From: a virus
IMG/VR virus record: IMGVR_UViG_3300030090_003378
Span: 65,137-94,082 of that record
Reading direction: 5' to 3' (one strand)
Length of the DNA stretch: 28,946 nucleotides
Shown: positions 13,432 to 21,500 of the stretch, piece by piece
Layout of the letters: the number at the start of each line of letters is the position of its first letter
Numbering within the stretch: position 1 is the stretch's first letter
Made by a program: the position numbers and the translations under genes
Notes under the pieces: generated by a model
Database searches by the model: none
Told to the model about the DNA's origin: nothing
Seen by the model: only the letters and a program-made list of their open reading frames with translations

Positions 13432-14963
13432 TGGCACAAGATTTAGATGTAGATGAATGGGAGATGTATGATGCTTTACAGAATATGTCCAATCAAGAAG
13501 TATTGGCAACAGTAAGGTCTGAAAAAACAGAATTTCCAAGAGATGTAGAAAGATGGGTAAATGTAGTGGGGCAGTTTTCGCTTCACAATGAATATGCGGC
13601 GAGGATGTCATACTTTGTGACGTTGGGTCAATTGATGAAAAACATGGTTAGGATTCCAATAGGTAGATTGGCTCTTGACCCTCGTATTCATTTTTGTTGG
13701 ATTCAATGTGCAAGGTCGGGTAAGACAACAATGTTTGATTTCTTATCCCCTGTGTGGAAAAATATATTCGAGTTAGCAAATAGACACCCTACAACAAAAG
13801 AACCTGCAAGAACACCCCTTTCAGGTGTAAATGAATTTAATCTTCAAAACCCTGACAGTTTTACTGACCAAGCATTGTTAGGAACGTTAAAGATTAATAT
13901 GCCTAACCCTGACTACAATAGAGCAGAAGCAAGAGATAACGATGAATATGATGAACCTGAATTGATTGATGAAACAATCTATGGTGCATTATATGGAAGT
14001 GGAATGATAGCGTTTGATGAGTTTGAACATTCAGGTATTTTCAAAGAGTCACAACACAAGCAAGAAACAATCATGTTATTTCAGAAGTTTATGAATCGTC
14101 TTGATTCAGAAACACATTTGATTAGAAAACGTTTGACAGAATGGGGCCGTGATTTAGTAGTAGATTCACAGCGCTCATTATGGGCCACTACACTACCACC
14201 TGAAGGATTAGAAAAGGTTATCTTGACAAAGGGTGTATTTCAACGTATGTGGTTATATGTCCGTGAAGTTCCTGAATCATTGAAGAAACAAATGGAAGAA
14301 GACTACCTTGACTTAATCGGGGTTGTTGTAGATGATGGTAGAGGTGAAGCGGTATTCCAAGAGCAATTTTGTGAAATGTTGTATAACACATACCGATGGG
14401 TAGAGGATAGATTAGAAGAAGTAGATGGCGACAGAAGAAGAGTTATTGTATTTTCTCCTGAAGCAAACGCACGATTAAAAACTGTTTGGCGAGGAATGAG
14501 AAAGTATATGGCTGAATTCAATGACCAAGTATACGAAGCATTGAATACGTTCTTAATGAACACCATTAACAATATTTGTATTGCTGCGACGTTATGTGCT
14601 ATTTCAGAAAGAACTCATGTTGTTACAGCAAGGCACGTTAATCAAGGAAGGCAATTAACAGACCAATCATTCGATAGTATTACTACGTGGTTTAGTGAAA
14701 AATTGAAAAAGAAACCTAAGCGATTAGCAGACAGAAATAAGTCAAGAACCTTTATCGAAGCCTTTAAGTCCTGTAAAGTTAAGCACAGAGTTAAGGGAAC
14801 AGATGGTTGGGTTGACAAGAAGGTTATGATTGAAACTTTTAGAAAGATTAACCAATGTGGAAGAAACAAGTTTTATCGAGATTGGGATTCGGTAAAACAT
14901 TTATTTGAAGAAGAAAGAACTAATAAAACATATGTAAAATTAAAGGTGAATGAAGATGAGTAA
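13431..14963 (+). CDS. MCM-like AAA+ replicative helicase (divergent)
   Basis: 510 aa. The ATPase core has a P-loop ARSGKTT (94-100; the first glycine of G-x4-G-K is replaced by Gln92), Walker B M-I-A-F-D196-E-F-E-H close to the MCM form I-D-E-F-D-K-M, a sensor-1-like S-L-W-A-T-T-L-P-P-E (249-258) and a likely arginine finger in V-F-Q-R272-M-W-L, matching the MCM S-R-F-D-L position. A long C-terminal part is helical and basic, compatible with a winged helix. The MCM N-terminal OB/zinc region is not evident. With primase, polymerase and clamp around it, a DNA-unwinding role is most likely. Other AAA+ phage ATPases are possible since overall similarity cannot be measured here. It overlaps both neighbours. 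Confidence 0.65.
   Translation: MAQDLDVDEWEMYDALQNMSNQEVLATVRSEKTEFPRDVERWVNVVGQFSLHNEYAARMSYFVTLGQLMKNMVRIPIGRLALDPRIHFCWIQCARSGKTTMFDFLSPVWKNIFELANRHPTTKEPARTPLSGVNEFNLQNPDSFTDQALLGTLKINMPNPDYNRAEARDNDEYDEPELIDETIYGALYGSGMIAFDEFEHSGIFKESQHKQETIMLFQKFMNRLDSETHLIRKRLTEWGRDLVVDSQRSLWATTLPPEGLEKVILTKGVFQRMWLYVREVPESLKKQMEEDYLDLIGVVVDDGRGEAVFQEQFCEMLYNTYRWVEDRLEEVDGDRRRVIVFSPEANARLKTVWRGMRKYMAEFNDQVYEALNTFLMNTINNICIAATLCAISERTHVVTARHVNQGRQLTDQSFDSITTWFSEKLKKKPKRLADRNKSRTFIEAFKSCKVKHRVKGTDGWVDKKVMIETFRKINQCGRNKFYRDWDSVKHLFEEERTNKTYVKLKVNEDE
14945..14949 (+). promoter_or_regulatory. Ribosome-binding site GGTGA deciding the exonuclease start
   Basis: GGTGA abuts an ATG at 14950 but sits 6 nt before the in-frame ATG at 14956, the normal spacing in this operon. 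The second ATG is therefore preferred. The site lies within the end of the helicase gene. Confidence 0.6.
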
Positions 14964-15567
14964 AGTATTAAGTTTAGATATAGAAACAAAAAATTTGAGT
15001 AATGAAATAGGCGGTTGGCATAATCAACATATGTTCAAGGTCGCTTGTGCTGTAACGTGGGATGGAAAGAAAGGTGTTGTGTATACAGATGCACCTTTAA
15101 CAGATACTCTAACAAAAAGTGAAGGTTTAGAGTTTAAAGAATTAAGGCAATTAAAGTTTGACCTTGATGACCATTTCCAAAAAGGTGGAAGAATTCTTGG
15201 GCATAACATTAATGCGTTTGATTTACCTGTATTGAGAGATAGCCATACGGATATATTTATTGTTCGTAAATACCTCGACGATAAGGAAACAAGATGCATT
15301 GATACAAGTGCATATATTACAAAGCATAGTGGTAAAAGAGTTCATTTAGATAACTTGGTAAAATGCACTCTAAATGAAAGTAAGTTAATGGAAGCAACAT
15401 ACTCTGTTGAATTATGGAAAATGGGTGAATATGATGATGTAATTGAATATTGTCTAAAAGACACCCAATTAACTTATGACCTATGGAAATATGGACAAGA
15501 CAATGGTATTGTAAAGTATTACGACAGTGACGAAAAATGCTATGTTGAAATAAAAACTGATTGGTAA
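14956..15567 (+). CDS. DnaQ-like (DEDDy-type) 3'-5' exonuclease
   Basis: 203 aa, a free-standing exonuclease domain. Exo I is L-S-L-D-I-E-T, Exo II I-L-G-H-N-I-N-A-F-D-L-P-V-L, and Exo III Y-C-L-K-D-T-Q-L-T-Y, with aspartates and glutamate of the DEDD family in place. Related to the exonuclease domain of family B polymerases, it could trim 3' ends or degrade DNA during recombination. The intact proofreading domain of PolB makes it an extra activity rather than a replacement. It is the last protein gene of the + strand operon; only 10 bp separate its stop from the tRNA. It overlaps the helicase gene by 8 bases. Confidence 0.85.
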   Translation: MSKVLSLDIETKNLSNEIGGWHNQHMFKVACAVTWDGKKGVVYTDAPLTDTLTKSEGLEFKELRQLKFDLDDHFQKGGRILGHNINAFDLPVLRDSHTDIFIVRKYLDDKETRCIDTSAYITKHSGKRVHLDNLVKCTLNESKLMEATYSVELWKMGEYDDVIEYCLKDTQLTYDLWKYGQDNGIVKYYDSDEKCYVEIKTDW

Positions 15568-15577
15568 TCATAATTAA

Positions 15578-15650
15578 GGGGATGTAGTTCAGTTGGAAGA
15601 ACGTTTGGTTTGCAACCAAAAGGCCGTAGGTTCGAGTCCTACCTTCTCCA
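15578..15650 (+). tRNA. tRNA-Ala(UGC)
   Basis: A full 73-base cloverleaf. Acceptor GGGGATG (15578-15584) pairs with CTTCTCC (15643-15649), T8 A9 follow, the D stem is GTTC/GAAC with G18-G19 in its loop, the anticodon stem is TTTGG/CCAAA with loop TTTGCAA, and the T stem is GTAGG/CCTAC with loop TTCGAGT. Anticodon TGC (15611-15613) reads GCA. The G3-U70 wobble, the main alanine identity element, and discriminator A73 are present. U6 faces U67, one mismatch in the acceptor stem. No CCA is encoded, and no intron is seen. It lies 10 bp after the exonuclease gene and is followed by a terminator hairpin, so it is probably processed from the end of the operon transcript. Confidence 0.95.
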
Positions 15651-15668
15651 TTAATTATAATTAAATTT

Positions 15669-15705
15669 GGCCCTATCCTCTTCGGAGGGTGGGGTCATTT
15701 TTTTT
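15669..15705 (+). terminator. 12-bp UUCG hairpin followed by eight Ts
   Basis: GGCCCTATCCTC (15669-15680) pairs fully, with three G-U pairs, with GAGGGTGGGGTC (15685-15696) around a TTCG tetraloop. A and then T8 (15698-15705) follow, with further T-runs at 15713-15717 and 15720-15727. It closes the + strand operon and tRNA. On the - strand the hairpin is not followed by a T-run, so it mainly suits rightward transcripts, although the fold could block both converging transcripts. Confidence 0.85.
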
Positions 15706-15731
15706 GCGAAAATTTTTGGTTTTTTTTGACC

Positions 15732-15908
15732 TTAAAATTTACGACGTTTTTTCTTTAATTCTAATTTTAATCTTTCTATAAACTTAAATCCTGTAACAAA
15801 TATAATAAAGTAAATTGAACATTCTATTGCTAAGGCAGCAATTAAAACATCTCCACTCATGCATTCTTGTAATCCACTTACTTCGACGCAAAACTCAGGC
15901 ATTTTCAT
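15732..15908 (-). CDS. Small single-pass membrane protein (possible holin-like)
   Basis: 58 aa. The N-terminus (MKMPEFCVEVSGLQECMSGD) leads to a hydrophobic segment at about residues 21-41 (VLIAALAIECSIYFIIFVTGF) and then a strongly basic tail (ERLKLELKKKRRKF). The positive-inside rule places the tail in the cytoplasm. It is the last gene of the tail module, directly after the XhlA-like gene, a place often used by lysis or egress genes. No family recognised, and it is too short to judge by homology. The two N-terminal cysteines (7 and 16) would face outside. Start chosen as the first ATG after the preceding stop; no strong ribosome-binding site is visible. Confidence 0.55.
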   Translation of the reverse strand: MKMPEFCVEVSGLQECMSGDVLIAALAIECSIYFIIFVTGFKFIERLKLELKKKRRKF

Positions 15909-15915
15909 TTGACCA

Positions 15916-16128
15916 CTACATTAGGATATTTTGTCCTGTTAAGAATGTAACAATTAATGCACCGATAACATAAACTCTATATCTTAAATTATTAATATCC
16001 TCGTTCATATGATTCAGATGATTATTTTTAATAGTTTTGATTTCGTGCTTCATTAAATAAACTTCACCAACTAACCAATTTATTTTTTCCTTTTGCGTTT
16101 TCTCAAGGATTTCGTCTAAGTCGCGCAT
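15916..16128 (-). CDS. XhlA-like coiled-coil/membrane protein
   Basis: 70 aa. The N-terminal 45-50 residues are a charged, heptad-like helix (LDEILEKTQKEKINWLVGEV onward) and the C-terminus is a single hydrophobic segment (VYVIGALIVTFLTGQNILM). This order and size match XhlA-type phage proteins, which associate with holins at the membrane, and also generic phage membrane-anchored spacers. ATG 16128 is chosen because GGTGG (16137-16141 on the complementary strand) lies 8 nt upstream; a GTG at 16140 would overlap that site. It follows the fibre gene by about 30 bp. Confidence 0.6.
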   Translation of the reverse strand: MRDLDEILEKTQKEKINWLVGEVYLMKHEIKTIKNNHLNHMNEDINNLRYRVYVIGALIVTFLTGQNILM

Positions 16129-16136
16129 TAATATTA

Positions 16137-16141
16137 CCACC
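16137..16141 (-). promoter_or_regulatory. Ribosome-binding site GGTGG deciding the XhlA-like start
   Basis: On the - strand AAAAGGTGG is followed by 8 nt and ATG 16128. It excludes the longer frame beginning with GTG at 16140, which is part of the site itself. Confidence 0.6.
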
Positions 16142-16161
16142 TTTTATCTACTATTTAAATA

Positions 16162-18243
16162 TCAAGCATTGGTTCCCCTAAATACTTCCCATATAGATTC
16201 AGCAGCAATATAAACAACTGTTGCATATTGCGCTACATCGAGAACAAGAGTATTTGCCGTTCCACCCATGCCCGCATCAATTACTCTAAATTCGTCACTA
16301 CCTGCTCTTGTTATGGTAACTTGCCCTGCATTGATATTTTTGAATGTGTATGTTCTTCCTTCTACTCCTGCGGGCATTGTTGCCGCTACTGCTGAACCGT
16401 TACTAAATACAACATATCTGCTATCTTCAAATGTAGATGCAGCATTTGTAGTAGCAGTAAGTTTAACAATACTATGCCCTTCATTTCCACCAAAGTCAAT
16501 TGTATTTAATGGTGCTTTCCCTATCCCTATTCTATCATTACCCGCATCTACTACTAATGCATTAGCATTATTATCAGATTCAACTCTAAAATCAATATCA
16601 GCACCGCCTTCATTAAAACAGGCTTCACCGGAACTCATTCTAAATACTTCTTGACCATCTGTTCCGGCCTTAGTTAGATAGAATAAAAATCTACCATCTT
16701 CTGTCCCTGCATCTGCATCATGAGAATCTGCCATTAAATACGCATAAGTATGAGTTGCACCACCTTTATCCAAAGCCTTAAATCTAATAATTCCAATATC
16801 ATCACTATCTGCTACTTCGGAATGGCCGCTAATAGGATTCTTAAAAAAGGTAATACCTGCTTCTTGTGAATCATCATTTTGGTTTTCAATAAGAAGAACA
16901 GGTTTACTACCATCAACACTAACTAAATGCAGTAATTCTTCCGGTGCGGTTGTCCCAATACCAACATTACCACCCACTAATGTAGCGGCATAATTTGTAT
17001 CAGCACCTGCTACTTGAACATGAATTCCTACATTCTTTTGAGTCCCTGAAGTCCCTCCTGTTAATTGGAAATTAGCACCGTAGTTATTTACAGTTCCAAC
17101 CATAGTAGGTGCATCTGAATTCAATAGCCCAAGATAACAGTAGTTATCGGATGTTTGTCCTGACGCAGTAATACCTGTTGCATCAAAATCTACATAGACA
17201 CCTCTATTAGATGAAGATGATGTTCCTGTGTAGTCTTTATCTACTTTTAATCCTGATGATGTTATGGCGGTAGTAGAATGTGTAATAGTCTGCTTACCTG
17301 TTAATCCTAAGGTGCTACCATCAAAAGTTAAGTTTGCTTCACCATCTAATTCAGTAGTAGTGGCCCCGATAGTTACTAACCTATTTGCGGTTTGGTTGTT
17401 AAGTGCTGTAATAGTTCCTCCACCACCTGTAACCCAAGATAAAACACCTGAAGAATCAGATTGTAAAGTTCTATCTCCACCGGGAAATGCGGCAGGTAAT
17501 GTATAAACAGCATTAGATGTAACTGCGGCAGGTGCTTTAAATCCTGTATAGTGTGAACCATTATCAGTATCTTCTAAGAATCTTAATTCACCTGCATTAG
17601 TAGCACCATTTCCTATTGACATAAAGGGTGTAGTAAATACAGTAGATGTAACACCTGAAACTAACAATCCTGCTGAACTTGCGGTAAAGGTTCCTTTATT
17701 TGTGTAAACACTTGAACTTGAATTGTAACCAATGCTAACAGAATTAGCATCCTTATTATAGGTAAATAACTGAATATCTCTTGCGGGTGAAGAAGGGTTA
17801 GCGGTAGAACCACCCACTACTTTAACCATAGCAACAGGAACATCGTCGTCACCCATATCTCCAATAGTAGGTGTTGATGATGCAGTTCCCGCAATAACTA
17901 CAATAGCACCTGCCCTAATAACAATCAAATCATACCTATCATTACCCGTAGTAGTATCAGGTACAGTCATTTCAGTATGAACGTTAGAAGTAATTTCTTT
18001 GTATTCACCATCTAACATATATTTAACAGTGGTAGAACCGCCATCAAATCCGTATTTTGTAGAAGCAGATGAACCTTGTAATTGTTGAAAGTTACCAAAT
18101 TCAATTACATAGTTACCTTTAGCCATTTTATGTAGAACTTTAATAATTCCCGAATGCAATTTGTCTGTATTGTCTGTTACCCCTGCCGCACCTGATGATG
18201 CGCTAAATGTTGTTACTTTATCTTGATTTGCAAAATTAGCCAT
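16162..18243 (-). CDS. Tail fibre / receptor-binding structural protein
   Basis: 693 aa, Ala/Gly/Ser/Thr/Asn-rich beta protein. The N-terminal part resembles the baseplate-attachment region of marine phage fibres, with D-R-Y-D-L-I-V-I-R and V-P-V-A-M-V-K-V. Residues about 217-270 have F-L-E-D ... Y-T-G-F-K-A-P ... Y-T-L-P ... L-Q-S-D-S-S-G-V-L-S-W, a segment common in marine virus fibres. G-I-G-T-T-A-P (about 425) and G-I-G-K-A-P are typical repeat beginnings, and the last 90 residues (Y-T-F-K-N-I-N-A-G-Q-V-T-I) look like a terminal beta domain. GGAGGT lies before the ATG. It is likely exposed at the tail tip and involved in host recognition; the exact contact domain cannot be named. Confidence 0.8.
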   Translation of the reverse strand: MANFANQDKVTTFSASSGAAGVTDNTDKLHSGIIKVLHKMAKGNYVIEFGNFQQLQGSSASTKYGFDGGSTTVKYMLDGEYKEITSNVHTEMTVPDTTTGNDRYDLIVIRAGAIVVIAGTASSTPTIGDMGDDDVPVAMVKVVGGSTANPSSPARDIQLFTYNKDANSVSIGYNSSSSVYTNKGTFTASSAGLLVSGVTSTVFTTPFMSIGNGATNAGELRFLEDTDNGSHYTGFKAPAAVTSNAVYTLPAAFPGGDRTLQSDSSGVLSWVTGGGGTITALNNQTANRLVTIGATTTELDGEANLTFDGSTLGLTGKQTITHSTTAITSSGLKVDKDYTGTSSSSNRGVYVDFDATGITASGQTSDNYCYLGLLNSDAPTMVGTVNNYGANFQLTGGTSGTQKNVGIHVQVAGADTNYAATLVGGNVGIGTTAPEELLHLVSVDGSKPVLLIENQNDDSQEAGITFFKNPISGHSEVADSDDIGIIRFKALDKGGATHTYAYLMADSHDADAGTEDGRFLFYLTKAGTDGQEVFRMSSGEACFNEGGADIDFRVESDNNANALVVDAGNDRIGIGKAPLNTIDFGGNEGHSIVKLTATTNAASTFEDSRYVVFSNGSAVAATMPAGVEGRTYTFKNINAGQVTITRAGSDEFRVIDAGMGGTANTLVLDVAQYATVVYIAAESIWEVFRGTNA

Positions 18244-18244
18244 T

Positions 18245-18592
18245 TTATTCTACCTCCAATGTGATAATTACTTCAAATGTTTCTGATGAACTAATGGGGC
18301 CAATGCCGTCGAAATTTACTCTTGCTAACATTGTTCCGCCGGATGAGGCACTAAAGATGCCCGCTTCCTTAATTGTATATCCGGTATAATCTGACCCATT
18401 AAAAACCTTTTTGTAGTCAAGTGCCGATAATCCGGATGATGAGGCTGTAATGGCTACTCTTGAACCAACGGGTGAATCTAATTCATTTACATTGGGGTTA
18501 GTAGCATCACCACCTACACCTAAACCGATATAGGCATATGTCGTTTTAATGTGTGTTGCTATTGCTGTCTTTACTGTTTCTGTTATTGTCAT
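18245..18592 (-). CDS. Small tail/fibre-associated structural protein
   Basis: 115 aa. The sequence T-I-K-E-A-G-I-F-S-A-S-S-G-G-T-M-L-A-R-V-N-F followed by a beta strand ending E-V-I-I-T-L-E-V-E resembles small phage tail or fibre-chaperone-like proteins with 'E-A-G-I-F-D ... L-x-A-R' motifs found near tail fibres. The N-terminal 30 residues are helical. It overlaps the large upstream tail gene by ATGA and the ribosome-binding site GGAGGTAGAATAA of the fibre gene covers its last codons. Role: baseplate or fibre connector, inferred from motif and place. Confidence 0.7.
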   Translation of the reverse strand: MTITETVKTAIATHIKTTYAYIGLGVGGDATNPNVNELDSPVGSRVAITASSSGLSALDYKKVFNGSDYTGYTIKEAGIFSASSGGTMLARVNFDGIGPISSSETFEVIITLEVE

Positions 18593-21500
18593 GTTAAATC
18601 TTCCTCCACTACTATATTTCTATCGCCTGTCAATTCTGTTAGTCCTATTACGTTATTAAAGCCTATTGACATACCAAACCCAATAGTGCTTGTTACACCT
18701 GTTCGGTATATGATTAATTTAGTTGTCTTAATGTTTACAGGGGTGTAGTTCCAATTAGATGTAGCCGGGGTAGAAAACCTATCTCCTCTTAATCTACCTT
18801 CTATTTTTCTATTAGCAGAACTTAATTCAGCAATACGTTGAGTTAAATTAGCATTATATTTACCAATTAAAACTTCATTCAAGTCACCCATACTATAAGT
18901 AATACCTAACACTTGATATGTGTCAATAGGGATATGCTCACTTGGGTAATCCATTGTAATTAATTGACCGGGTTTCAAATATTCCATTCCCTTCATCGAA
19001 CTCTTAAATGATACAGCAACAGAATTAGTAGTATGTAAATCTAGTAATTTTCTTGCTCTTTTTTCAGCCGCCTTTTCTGTAATGATAGAAAAGTCTACTT
19101 CTTCTAAACTTGTAGTTTTACCTGTTTTGCGAATAGTAGCACTATCTCTCATAGTAGATTTCACACCATCACCGTATACAGTAATTTCATTATAAGTGTC
19201 AAACAGGCTTACGTTTTTATTGATATTAACAATATCAATATCTGTATTACCATCACTAATTCTAATGTCTGTGTAGTCAATGTCATCAATATTCTTTACC
19301 ACTTTAATATCAGAACCATCAACTAATAATTTTCTATCTTTATACCCTAATATGGCGTTAGCGGCATTGTATAAATTAGCACCTTGTAGATTAAATGCTT
19401 CGTAGTATCTATTTGTATCGTTAGATTTTGTATACACAATATTATTATTTTCTAATTCTTCATTAATAATATCTTCTACTTCATTAACAACATTAAATGC
19501 TGTCCCAATACACGCTCTATTAGATTCAATACTTGGTTTTCTAAAAGTTGTAATTGTGAAAATATTACCTAACGATGCTAACCCACTTATTCTTTTTAAG
19601 TTAGAAAAGTTAAGAGTAGCCTGTGCGCCCACGCGAGAACCTGTTTGGAAATCAACGGACATTGATGTTCTAAAATTATCATGGCCGTCTGTAACAAACA
19701 TATCATATGATGAACCATTAGCAAATGTATTATTAGCACCATTAGTAGTAAATAATGCGGCGGCACTTCTATTAACAAGGAAATTATCTCCACTTCTACC
19801 ATCTACTTCTACCGGCAAATACATTGATAATATTGCTTCATTCCAAGTGGAGTTTTTACTCGAAAACCCATCAGGTTTTGTAAACGTATTAAAGGAATCT
19901 ACATCTTCATAACAAGCATCTTTCCTTGCTATTTTTGTGTATCTTTTAGATAATGTGCATAGGTCTATTTCTTTCGGTGAAAAATCATAGAAACAGTTTT
20001 CAGCAATTCGCATAACTCTATATTGTTTAGCAAGTTGAGGTGTGGAACCACTAAAGGCAACATTGTCTATTTCAATAAAATGTTTTACTCTTTCAGGATG
20101 CGAAGCATTACCTGTTTTTTCTATGGTGTGAGAAACAATATAGTGAATTTTATCAGGAACCATTTCTTGAATATCTTGAAAGTGTTCAGACGTAGCATCA
20201 TTTACTCCGCTTGAATTATCAAATTTTTCACCAACGCCGCTCACTAAATATTGACCTGTAAGATTAGGAACATAATTAATCCATCTATGCACATATCCCA
20301 CGCCACCAGAAGTTGAAACTAAATTATCTGCATTCCCCCAAGTAGCAGAATCAGAATTACCTGTATATCCTGTTGTTCTACCTGTAACTTCTATGACTAT
20401 CATGGCTCGCTTTGAATCATCAATAGATTTTCTTTCTACCCCTGTTATTGTTACATCTGAGCCATCAGGCCATAGTGTAGGTTTGTATAATACTTCCGCC
20501 CCTGTTTGGTTATCATCAATTAGGTTATATCCATCGTGAGTATCTAAATCATTAACAGGGTCATACCCCATAAAAGAATTAATTTCACCATTCTTTGCTT
20601 GATTTAATCTTGCAGACATAGTTACGCCGCCCTCATATTGTCCGTAAATCTGTTTTTCTCCATTGTAAGAAGCACTATAATTTTGGAATGCGTATTGATA
20701 TTCTCTATTACCACCTACCCAATCATTGTAATTAAGATGAAATGTCATTCCTTCTTTAGCCATAATAGGTGTTCTTTCTCTTCCTGTTAAAATTTCACAA
20801 TCTTCTAAAAGACGAACATTGTAGTTATACGCAGTTCCTCCTTTATCGTGATTAGGATATATCGGATAACCTAAATCTTTTCCAACCGGGCCTTCGTCAG
20901 CAAAACTATACCATGCATATGTTGACATTACTTTATCAGTAATAGTTCTTGTTTCATCTTGTGTTGCAGGGCCACGACTCGCTGAATCTGTTTTAGGGTC
21001 ACTATATGCTGGATAGCCAATATATGCAGAACAGTTAGCCTTACTTGAATTGCCGGAAGAAAATCTTGCGTGATAACCACTACCTAAAAATGCATTAGTA
21101 TTAGCAACATACCCATCGCTATCTAATGTGTGATTTGTATGTCCTTCTAAAGCACTTAATCTATATGCCCAATATGTTGAACCTCCTAAACCATTAATTA
21201 CCCAAGGTTCATATCCTTTAGTAATTACGCCTAGCATACCAACTCTTAAAATAGAACCGTTAGTCTGAAGAGAGTCATCGCGTGAACACATATCTCTTAA
21301 TACTCTTGAGTGACTTGACATTGTGTTAGTATGTTTATCCCATGACCAAAAAGCGTGAGGATTGTTACCATAACTATTCAAACTAAATTGGGCACTATTA
21401 TATGTGCTTTCACCAAAAACAGCAGGAAACATTAATTTATTATCTGATAATCCATTAAATCTACGTCCAGCAGTTCCATAACTTACTACACCGGCAGAAG

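Noticed and set aside
15578-15650. tRNA-Ala as an integration (att) site
   Set aside because: No integrase gene and no repeat of the tRNA 3' end were seen in the window. The tRNA is complete and lies between two viral operons, so it is kept as a plain viral tRNA gene.
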